Shown piece by piece: positions 48,797 to 56,212 of a stretch of 64,000 nt of DNA (within the stretch, counting starts at the first letter, position 1; each line of letters starts with the position of its first letter). Made by a program: the position numbers and the translations under genes. The notes beneath the pieces are model-generated. The model had not been told where the DNA came from and did no database searches. It saw only the letters and a program-made list of their open reading frames with translations. Where the stretch lies: the NCBI RefSeq assembly GCF_009870125.1, contig NC_046679.1, positions 14,446,001 through 14,510,000 of the forward strand, given 5' to 3'. The DNA is from Drosophila pseudoobscura (Eukaryota > Arthropoda > Insecta > Diptera > Drosophilidae).

Positions 48797-49991
48797 CTAC
48801 GACTGATGTAGCAGTAGCTGCACCCAGTCGTGGTAGGGTCGGGTCACCGTATAGATGCTGGGCATTCCCTTGATGCCGCAGGTGAGACCATGTGAAACGA
48901 GTCCGTAGATGTAGTCTCTGCCGCCGTATGGACAGATTAGAGGACCCCTAACATTCAAAACACGAATACATTAACGAATGAAGGAGGGGCTTATGTTACT
49001 TACCCAGAGTCGCCCTGGCAAGAGTCCTGATGCCCAGTGCCCATTGCACACACAGTGTTTGCCCCATTTTGTGGAGCCCAGATGTGTCCTATGATATCGC
49101 GACATTCTTTATTTCCTATCACCCGAACCTCGGCTTCAGAGAGTTCCTTCTGGCATGGGCCTGCATGCTGTGTGGCGCCATAGCCAATAATTCGACATGA
49201 TTCTAAAAGATACGATTGCAATAACTAATTCAGAATCGGGGTAAGATAATTATATCCACCATTCCTATCTGGTTTCATTCCCTGAGGTGGAAGCTGGGCA
49301 AATTGCAGTTCCTTGCCTAAAGCACTTCTATAACGACGTCTCATATAGAGCAGAGCAATATCATTCCTGAAGTTGGATCTAGACGGGACAGATTCTTTCA
49401 ATTGATGGCGTGACATTGGGCTGGTATTTGCTTACCCTCTCTCTAAATAGAGAGGGTGTTAAACTTGACTCAAGTTACTCACGGCTGAAAGTAGATATAC
49501 TCGGCACTTTCCAGACCATATGGTTCCAGCAGATCAACATTTTCAATGTTCTCGTTGCCGATAAACGCAAAAATGGTATTTATGTTCCTAAAACCGGAAA
49601 AAAAAACTGAATTTAAAAGCATAATAATAGATATTCCCTCACTTACTTTCTCCATACACAGTGTGCGGCCGACAGGATCCATTGGTCACTTATGAGGCTG
49701 CCACCACAAAAGTGTCGATAGGTAGTTCTCTCAGTTTCATTCCCCACTATCACATCTTGCAAGGAGACCATAAACGGATATTTGCTGGTGCTGCCTTTAA
49801 ATGGAATTCGAGAGGGGATCAGTTAGTCTTCCAAGCACATTCAACTTCCAGGTACTGCCCACGGTTGACACAATCCGTCCGCCGACAATGGGCACAGCGT
49901 GGCATGACTTCAGTCCGAGCGAAAGCGCATTGATGACGATACTAAAAAGCAGAAGGTACGTTCGGTGGTTCCCCGTGCAAGCAGCCTTCAT
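48797..49991 (-). CDS. Secreted trypsin-like serine protease (S1 family)
   Basis: Six exons on the minus strand, 49856-49991, 49647-49794, 49483-49587, 49260-49378, 49004-49202 and 48797-48947, give 285 residues with every join in phase. There is a signal peptide ([15 protein letters not shown]), the mature N-terminus IVGG, and the full catalytic triad: His in SAAHC, Asp in NDIALLY, Ser in GDSGGP. The residue six before the catalytic Ser is Asp ([11 protein letters not shown]), so cleavage after Lys/Arg is expected. Pro, not a basic residue, precedes IVGG, so zymogen activation is unclear; a second candidate is R|IVST five residues on. Two donors (GTACCT and GTGGAT) are weak but are the only choices that keep frame. 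It converges with the transporter gene, with 189 bp between stops. No clip domain is present. Confidence 0.88.
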
Positions 49992-50540
49992 GGTTGATCG
50001 TTGAAGAGATACTAATTTATGGCCGTCAGCATTTTTTAAAATAGAGGAACAGTTTTTATTGATAAATAGAATTTACAAAGAAGCATTCACAGTCAAATGA
50101 AACAAACGATCAAGCTGTTCAAATATTTCCAGCGCGAATGCGTTGGTGAATTGTTTTGAAATCTCTACGCTCCGGCGTCAGCAATCAGTATGTATATGTA
50201 AGAAGAAGTATTTTCCAAAAAAAACCGCATTTGCTTCTTTTCGCTTTAAAAATTTCTGAATACAAAATGTTTTAATGTTTTAATTTAAGTTCAGAGTTTA
50301 AATTCATTTTTTAACGCCCATTTAACGCCCATGGTATTTTTATTTAATCGGGGTATTTTCACCCAGCAGTTAAAAAATAGATTTAAATAATGAAATCATA
50401 TAAATAATACGTATATGGGCATTTCCGCGCGTCGCGGACTTACGTTCGTACGCTTTTAGTATTCCAAAAGGATAAAAAACAAACACTTCCCCGTTTTTTT
50501 TGCGTTTCTGCGGTTAGAAGACTAAGTTCGTTTTCTTCAT
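49992..50540. other. Spacer with an orphan 3'-exon-like piece
   Basis: On the minus strand 50164-50073 a frame reads ISKQFTNAFALEIFEQLDRL and FHLTVNASL then stop, preceded by a tag acceptor and followed within 20 bp by AATAAA (plus-strand TTTATT 50055-50060). No upstream exon could be found for it. The rest is AT-rich with no recognised feature. Confidence 0.25.
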
Positions 50541-50544
50541 CGGT

Positions 50545-50605
50545 ATATTTTGAAAATGAGACGGTATATTTCGGAGGGTCAGAAATAGATAAGTCCGCGG
50601 TCATC
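50545..50605 (+). repeat. Degenerate first copy of a promoter-like module
   Basis: AAAATGAGACGGTATATTTC then GGAGGGTCAG and ATAGATAAGTCCGCGGTCAT closely match 50838-50905, but the Motif 1-like sequence is altered (GGTCATCAGAGTG instead of GGTCACACTG). Confidence 0.55.
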
Positions 50606-50674
50606 AGAGTGACGGGTATAGCGGTATTTAAATTGAATTTTCAACGGTATATAGAAATCGAATAAAAGCATGTA

Positions 50675-50785
50675 TTTAGAATAGGCCAGTCAATTAGAAA
50701 ATAGGTTCATTAATTGGATAAAACTATGTGGGCATGGCTAAATTTTGTATATAGCTTGTAGTATTCCACTGAATATCAAAATCGA
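50675..50785 (-). repeat. Dispersed short repeat (minus orientation), copy upstream of the golgin-A7 family gene
   Basis: This block, with core ACTATGTGGGCATGGCTAAA and ending ATCGAGGAATATGTAA, aligns with the minus strand of 5763-5880 and is the same unit found inside both 900-bp repeats. Confidence 0.65.
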
Positions 50786-50837
50786 GGAATATGTAAAGTA
50801 AAACCTGAATTCGTCAGTATATTTACGGTATATTTTT

Positions 50838-50905
50838 AAAATGAGACGGTATATTTTGGTATATTTCCGAGGGTCAGACTGTATAGATAAGACCGCGGTC
50901 ACACT
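50838..50905 (+). promoter_or_regulatory. Core-promoter module with Motif 1 (M1BP site)
   Basis: ACGGTATATTTTGGTATATT, then GAGGGTCAG, then GCGGTCACACTGAC. GGTCACACTG fits the fly core-promoter Motif 1 (YGGTCACACTR), bound by M1BP at TATA-less housekeeping promoters. It lies about 320 bp before the start codon of the golgin-A7 family gene and about 125 bp before the likely donor of a noncoding first exon (51021). Confidence 0.65.
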
Positions 50906-51221
50906 GACTGCAAGAATTAGCAATTTGCAAACATTTAGCGTTTTTATAATTTTAAGCTGTAAAACGGCGGCTAAATCAACTGCTAGGAGTACCCAACGAT
51001 CACCTTCCACAAAATACTCAGGTGAGACACAAGCAGGCCTTGCCAAATGTCAAGTCCTTGACAGATTCGAGTTCGAGTTGCTTGCTGGAGAAGCAAGGCA
51101 GCTGTGATTGTGATGGGATTTCGTTGTCTGAAACTGTGGCAAAATGATTGCGTTCAATCAGATGTACCGCGAATTGCAGAAGGAGTTAATTCAAACAGTG
51201 GTTATAAATTTCAGAGGCACC

Positions 51222-51795
51222 ATGTCGCAAGGCGGTGGCACACCAGCGGGAAGCAACGCGGCCGCACTTCAGGCAGCTGGCGGGGGCGTGGTCTTCAGCA
51301 AGGTCTTCATTCAGCGCGATTACAGCGTTGGCACCTCCGTCAAATTTCACACGAGGCTTCCCACAGAACTGGAGGGTATTGTACGTATAGCTGCACTTAA
51401 AAATGTTGTATAGAAATACATCGGATCGTATAATCTGCAGATTGAACGACACGTCTTCGAGTCTACTATCAATAGGCTAAACGAATTTTATGCCGAGGCG
51501 GAGGAGGGCTCCTGCGGCACCTACTGTGAAGGCTGTATAGGCTGCATTACAGCATACTTGATCTACATGTGCTCCGAAACGCACTACGAGAAGGTATTTG
51601 AATCGTTGATATGCCTTTGCAGTCCCAAACTAATTTCTGAATCATCGCCCATAGACCCTTCGTAAGATATCCAAATTTGTGGCTTCCCAGAATGAGCGCA
51701 TTTACCATCAAAAGGGACTGCAGCTTATCGATCCCACCTTCCGGGGTCTTCGCGTCATAGAGATTACAATATTCGATCGTCCTGGGCGAACGTGA
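51222..51795 (+). CDS. Golgin-A7/Erf4 family protein (palmitoyltransferase partner)
   Basis: Three coding exons, 51222-51380, 51441-51593 and 51655-51795, give 150 residues, the usual size for GOLGA7. The conserved core is present: KVFIQRDYSVGTSVKF, then LPTELEGIIERHVFE, then GTYCEGCIGCITAYLIYMCS with its cysteine cluster, and ETHYEKTLRKISKFVASQNE. In mammals GOLGA7 partners DHHC9 to palmitoylate Ras proteins at the Golgi; Erf4 does so in yeast. I start at MSQGGGTPAG because a strong acceptor (atttcag at 51208-51214) precedes it and an upstream donor (CAG|GTGAGA at 51021) makes a noncoding first exon with the Motif 1 promoter; starting at 51144 instead would add 26 residues. Confidence 0.88.
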
Positions 51796-52744
51796 CTTCC
51801 GCTTTCCCATTCAGCCAATGAGTTTTTCATGTGAGAACAACCAACATCAACCTTAGCAACCGCATCAACGAGGAGAAGAGAGACCCGTTTCGAGAATTAG
51901 AAAGCAAAAAGTCAATGCCATTGTACGTGTGTGTGTGTTTCCAAATATCCAAAAGCTGTGGAATCAGCTAAAGCTTTATATTATATCAAGATTTGTGTGA
52001 GTACTATCTGCAATAAGTTGAACCACCCTATTCAACGATATCTTATCCCTGCAGATTGGCAGCGCAGCGGCCAGTTCGTGCTTTGGGGCATGCGACTTAG
52101 TCATGAGTATGCTTAGGACGCGGACCCGTCTCTGCTGCAGCCACATACAATACGATACCTTAAATAACAAGAGTTAATGGTTAGGTTAGCCGAGGCAGGG
52201 TTACAGCCAGTTAGATAGTATTTACGCGTTAGCAGGCATTAGTCATGTAAGTGAAAATCTACTGAATTGCATTTTGAGCCCAAGGGATAGTTGCAGCATA
52301 TGTTACCATTGTCTAACAGATTGTTTGTTTTCTAATTAAATATAGCTGTAGTATCTTCTAACTCTTCGCTTGTCCCAACGTTGAATAAGTGCGTTACAGC
52401 CGCAGAACATGCAAAAATAGTTATAGTTATATAAAAGGATCATACGACTAAACGATTTCAGACAGCGCCAAATGAACTTAACCATCAACAAGCGAAGAAT
52501 TGTTCTATTTTAATACAATTCCGCAATATTGATTAACATAGTTGTCTAGCTTATAAGGAAATATATACATATTGCCGTCATTTAAACAAAAATAATTTCT
52601 TTTTTTTTTCTTTTCATCTCTGCCAATTTTTTAGCAAATATGTTGACACAAGAAATACTTTTTGTGCGAAATTTGGTGCACATTTTCGTACTTGTTTGCT
52701 TATCATCAACGGTTTTATTGTCAAGTTCAGGGTAATTGAGGGTA
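51796..52744 (+). other. Golgin-A7 gene 3' UTR and spacer
   Basis: AT-rich with several weak polyadenylation-like words. No further gene is seen before the TATA box of the next gene. Confidence 0.5.
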
Positions 52745-52750
52745 TATAAA
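52745..52750 (+). promoter_or_regulatory. TATA box of the first Thr-rich secreted gene
   Basis: TATAAA in GGTATATAAAGCC, 53 bp before the start codon, consistent with a short leader. Confidence 0.6.
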
Positions 52751-52797
52751 GCCAGACTCAATCATACTCAAGACATCTGGTGTTTCGAGGCGCAACG

Positions 52798-53022
52798 ATG
52801 AAGTTGACTATCTATCTATTGGGAGTATTCCTGCTGGCCAGTCTCTGCCTGCTTCAGTCCTCTTCTGCTCAGGACACGACAACGACAACCACAACCACTA
52901 AAACCACAGCTAGTCCGACGATTGTGCGCACAAAACATGTCACAAAGCATGTGAACAACAAGCAGGTTAAAACTGTCCACAGGAGACGCAGCAACGCGAA
53001 TATAATCGTATTTTCAACTTAA
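52798..53022 (+). CDS. Small secreted Thr-rich protein with basic tail (family member A)
   Basis: Single-exon gene of 74 residues. The N-terminus MKLTIYLLGVFLLASLCLLQ is a signal peptide with probable cleavage after SSA. A short Thr tract (QDTTTTTTTTKTTASPT) is followed by a basic tail rich in Lys, Arg and His (VRTKHVTKHVNNKQVKTVHR) ending SNANIIVFST. It lacks Cys in the mature part. It resembles the other three genes listed here in layout (signal, Thr-rich mucin-like part, basic tail) but is shortest and most diverged. I do not recognise a named orthologue; the layout recalls salivary-gland mucin-like proteins without the Cys-rich end of Sgs3/7/8. Confidence 0.75.
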   Translation: MKLTIYLLGVFLLASLCLLQSSSAQDTTTTTTTTKTTASPTIVRTKHVTKHVNNKQVKTVHRRRSNANIIVFST

Positions 53023-53448
53023 TAAAGGATATAGGCAACACTATTTGGGGGAGTTCTCCAATTCACGATATAAAATCTGTTAATAATAAAGATATGTCCA
53101 TTCTTGCTCACCTAAAGATAGTAGCTATATTTGATATATTATATTTTCTACACATTTAAGTACGAGTATATTCGTATTTAAGAATATATGTAGACACATA
53201 TATTATTTATATTACTTAGTTCCGTATGGACCATAGCAAGCAACAAGTTTCTGAAAATGCACCGCTTAAATATGTATGAAATATCCTTATAACGCTGCCC
53301 CTTAAAACACAAGCACAGACAGATAAACTACTCAGACATCTTACATACTAGATCGCTTAACATATGTATGTTGTCCACATTCGTTCGTCCGTAGGTGCAG
53401 GCGTATATCCGTTCATCCAATAATTTGATCAGGCCCATATTACAACTA

Positions 53449-53742
53449 CTACCCCGCTTCGTTCATGTTCTTGGGGAGACTCAGGAGCGAGTTTATGATC
53501 TCCGAGTTTCTCTTCCTGGTGGGAATGGACAGGGAGTTGTCCGCAATGTATGGATATCGGCAGAGAGGAACCCCCTGGTTGGGCGCAAGCTGTCCGACAG
53601 TGTTGAACCAGTCCATGAGATCCCGATTGTACTCCTTGCGCACGTATCGCTCCTCGTCCGGCAGGGACATGGTCCGGGATAGCTCGCAGCGGGAGCAAAG
53701 GGCCGCGATGAGCATTGCCAGAGTCAAAGCGTATTGAGCCAT
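53449..53742 (-). CDS. Pdf: Pigment-dispersing factor neuropeptide precursor
   Basis: Circadian neuropeptide made by ventral clock neurons and acting through the class B receptor PDFR. Single coding exon of 97 residues; the start MAQYALTLAMLIAALC aligns with the melanogaster precursor, while 11 in-frame codons upstream look like 5' UTR. Order: signal peptide, precursor-associated peptide (SLPDEERYVRKEYNRDLMDW and on), dibasic site RKR, then the mature peptide NSEIINSLLSLPKNMNEA followed by Gly for C-terminal amidation and an immediate stop. Relative to the recalled melanogaster peptide it has Ile at position 4 and Glu at position 17, and the final Lys after the Gly is absent. It is transcribed opposite to its small secreted neighbours. 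Confidence 0.96.
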   Translation of the reverse strand: MAQYALTLAMLIAALCSRCELSRTMSLPDEERYVRKEYNRDLMDWFNTVGQLAPNQGVPLCRYPYIADNSLSIPTRKRNSEIINSLLSLPKNMNEAG

Positions 53743-53809
53743 TGCCAGGGCAATGAGGAACAGGAACCGGAACACAGTCGAAGAAGCGTACGGGAGAGCT
53801 GCAACTTTC

Positions 53810-53845
53810 GAATGAGCAATTGCGAGGAGGTCCTCGACTTATATA
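53810..53845 (-). promoter_or_regulatory. Pdf core promoter: TATA box and initiator
   Basis: TATATAAG on the minus strand (53845-53838) and a perfect initiator TCATTC (53815-53810) place the transcription start at 53813, 32 bp after the TATA box, giving a 71-nt leader. Confidence 0.75.
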
Positions 53846-54429
53846 GGGAGGCCAGGACTAGGGCAACAGCTTAGGTAAACCTCAGCGGGAGACCACAACC
53901 ACGCAACCCAAAAGCGTCGGTATCGGCGTCAGCATCAGCGTTAGCAGGAGTACGAGTATCACTGTCAATTCCATGGCTAATATGTCGGGCGCAGGCAAAT
54001 AAGCGAGTCAGCAGAGTCGAGTGAGAGTTAGACCTGGGCAAATATTTGATTATGCAGTGTTTTATGTGACAACGTGCAACAAAGCGCGAGGTCTGCGGTG
54101 GATCCACGGATGGATGTTTGCCCAGGAGGAGCAGGGAGCCGGGATGACGTCTGTTGGCGACACTCTCCTTAGACGACTGATTAATTTAAGACCGGGCGTC
54201 GTAAAAATAAAGCGCATCATTTAATATCTAATTTATTGCTTTCTCTCGTTGGAGCAAGTTCAGAAATTCCAGCTTTTTCTACCAGACTGTGTAAATATGT
54301 ATGCCCAAAATATTCTCTTAGACACGTTCATTCGTTTAAACATCCATGCATAGTCGAAGCACTTAATTGGCGAAAACATAACTCTAATATTTGCTAAGCA
54401 AATCATTCGATATTGTCGTTGAATTCCGA
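53846..54429. other. Spacer between Pdf and family member B
   Basis: This should hold the upstream control region of Pdf on the left and of gene B on the right. No gene is seen. The right part (from about 54.24 kb) resembles the region upstream of gene C. Confidence 0.5.
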
Positions 54430-54436
54430 TATAAAA
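54430..54436 (+). promoter_or_regulatory. TATA box of family member B
   Basis: TATAAAA, 73 bp before the start codon; the surrounding sequence (AATATTTGCTAAGCAAATC upstream, AGGCTC downstream) is repeated at gene C. Confidence 0.65.
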
Positions 54437-54502
54437 AGGCTCCCGGCGATGGGGGAAGACATAAAATTAGAGTAGAAAGAAGCACCACCACGCAGCATCA
54501 CC

Positions 54503-54895
54503 ATGAGGACGGGACAACTGGCAGTGGGACTCCTGGCTGGGAGTCTGTGCATTTGGCTGACTAATGCGGCAACCAGCACCACCGCGACAACGAGCTCCGG
54601 CACGAGTACCACTGTTGCGGCCACCACCACGACATCGGCGGCTACGACAACTACAACCGAGGCTACGACCTCGACAACAAGTACAACGGCATCTACGGTT
54701 CACCGCAAAAGAGTCCGTATAAGCAACCTGAGATTTTCGTCAAACAGGAGGATCCGGGCCTACAGGCGCACTACTGCTAGAAGCACTATCAACAGAAGCC
54801 GTTTGCGCAGAAGAAGGGTCCTTGCGAGGGTGCAGAATCGTATTCGTTCACGGTCGATGCCCAGGATCGTAAAAAGGCGGCGTAATCGAGGATAA
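54503..54895 (+). CDS. Secreted Thr-rich protein with strongly Arg-rich tail (family member B)
   Basis: Single-exon, 130 residues. Signal peptide MRTGQLAVGLLAGSLCIWLT with likely cleavage after TNA. Residues about 24-65 are Thr/Ser/Ala-rich ([20 protein letters not shown]), suited to mucin-type O-glycosylation. The last 65 residues are extremely basic: 27 Arg/Lys and no Asp/Glu, beginning VHRKRVRISNLRFSSNRRIR. The mature part has no Cys. A polyadenylation signal is at 54930-54935. It is a tandem duplicate of gene C, 1260 bp away. Not recognised as a named gene; plausible roles are an extracellular matrix, glue or cuticle-type protein, or an antimicrobial or DNA/polyanion-binding secreted protein. 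None of these can be shown here. Confidence 0.8.
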   Translation: MRTGQLAVGLLAGSLCIWLTNAATSTTATTSSGTSTTVAATTTTSAATTTTTEATTSTTSTTASTVHRKRVRISNLRFSSNRRIRAYRRTTARSTINRSRLRRRRVLARVQNRIRSRSMPRIVKRRRNRG

Positions 54896-54935
54896 GCAAT
54901 GGTATTAGCATTCACATATCAAGCAAAGCAATAAA

Positions 54936-55490
54936 AATCATTGAAATTACACGATATACGGTTTTCTCGGATTTTTGTCTCAGGATACACAAATTTGGTC
55001 ATCTGGTCAGAAAGAATTTTTGGTTTTTATTTCAACTATACGATCACATTATACACTGAAACTGTTAAGAGCTACTTCTATAAGGGGTCAGGGTCAGCAG
55101 CAAGTGGGTCTTATCCCGGCGATTCTCCGTCAGGTTCAATTAGGGGTTGAGGTCAGTCTTAGATCCTCCTGTCGGGCAGGACCGCTGGATGAAGCTAGGC
55201 CAGTCTACGCCGGAGTCTGGTACTAGCTAGTCGCCTCGACAGCACGTTTCGGTGGCTACTGAGCTTCAAAGCTCATGCGTCTCGGCTTGGTTAGGGACAT
55301 AGAGGTCTCTGCCGATGTCACGGTTTTGGATATGGCTACATCGAAGTATGATGCCTAACATACTTTATGGTGTCCGAAGCGCTTTCTACTGTGGATGGTG
55401 GCGTGGTCTGTGTTCAGGCGTATCTCCGCCTTTTGGAGCTGTTCCTCGCAGACATGATGGGGACTCTTGAGCGGCGACTATTTATTTATA
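54936..55490. other. Spacer between the duplicated genes B and C
   Basis: From about 55.08 to 55.48 kb the composition is clearly more GC-rich than its surroundings and has no counterpart in front of gene B. It looks like an insertion, perhaps a transposon fragment, but no terminal repeats, open frame or RNA fold is recognised. Confidence 0.4.
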
Positions 55491-55704
55491 GACAGCGCAG
55501 CATTTCAAATCTAATTTTATAGCATTCACTTTCAGGGTTCAGAAATTCCACCGTATTCTTTTGTGTAACTTCCAGACTTTGCAAATATGGCAAAAATAAT
55601 CGCGCAGAAATACCCGTACATAGTCAAGGTACATAGGGAAAGTACGTAATTGGCGAAAATATAGCTCAAATATTTGCCAAGCAAATCCGATTGTCTCCGA
55701 GGAA

Positions 55705-55712
55705 TATAAAAG
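55705..55712 (+). promoter_or_regulatory. TATA box of family member C
   Basis: TATAAAAG, 58 bp before the start codon, in a context duplicated from gene B (AATATTTGCCAAGCAAATC upstream). Confidence 0.65.
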
Positions 55713-55762
55713 GGCTCACGGCCATGGGCCAAGACATTAGAGCAGCAAGAAGCAACACCACC

Positions 55763-56164
55763 ATGAGGACGGGACATTTGGCACTAAGAGTCCTGGCTGT
55801 GAGCCTTTGCATTTGGATGACGAATGCGGCAACCAGCACCACCGCGACAACAAGCTCCGGCACGAGTACCACTGTTGCGGCCACCACCACGACATCGGCG
55901 GCTACGACAACTACAACCACAGCTGCAACTACAGCTGCAACTACATCGGCGGCGACAACCGCTGCATCCACGGGAACGGTACATCGCAAGAAAATCCGTA
56001 TTAGCAACCTGAAATGGTCGTCAAAACGCAGGATCAAGGTTCACAGGGGCACCACTAATAGGAGCACTCGCAGCAGAAGTGTTTTGGGCAGGCGGATCTT
56101 GAGGTCTCGCAACGGTAGCCGTGCGCGTGTTTTGGTCTTGAACCAGCGCCGTGCTCAGGGATAA
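55763..56164 (+). CDS. Secreted Thr-rich protein with Arg/Lys-rich tail (family member C)
   Basis: Single-exon, 133 residues, clearly paralogous to gene B. Signal peptide MRTGHLALRVLAVSLCIWMT; Thr/Ala-rich middle with a few extra repeats (TTAATTAATTSAATTAAST); then VHRKKIRISNLKWSSKRRIK and a basic tail ending LVLNQRRAQG. The first 40 codons of the Thr-rich part are almost identical in DNA to gene B, while the tails have diverged, so the conserved piece is the signal, the mucin-like region and the K/R-I/V-R-I-S-N-L motif. Polyadenylation signal at 56207-56212. I chose the ATG at 55763 because it aligns with gene B; an earlier in-frame start would sit downstream of the TATA box but lacks a signal peptide. 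Confidence 0.8.
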   Translation: MRTGHLALRVLAVSLCIWMTNAATSTTATTSSGTSTTVAATTTTSAATTTTTTAATTAATTSAATTAASTGTVHRKKIRISNLKWSSKRRIKVHRGTTNRSTRSRSVLGRRILRSRNGSRARVLVLNQRRAQG

Positions 56165-56212
56165 TCCAATTAGGATATCCACATACTTGTATCCATCTTC
56201 GAAAGCAATAAA

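Noticed and set aside
51144-51221. 26-codon N-terminal extension of the golgin-A7 family protein
   Set aside because: A good splice acceptor lies between it and MSQGGG, and a donor upstream with a Motif 1 promoter explains the structure better; not fully excluded.
53743-53775. Longer start for the Pdf precursor
   Set aside because: The 11 added residues would precede a second hydrophobic run; the shorter start aligns with the known precursor and fits the predicted leader.
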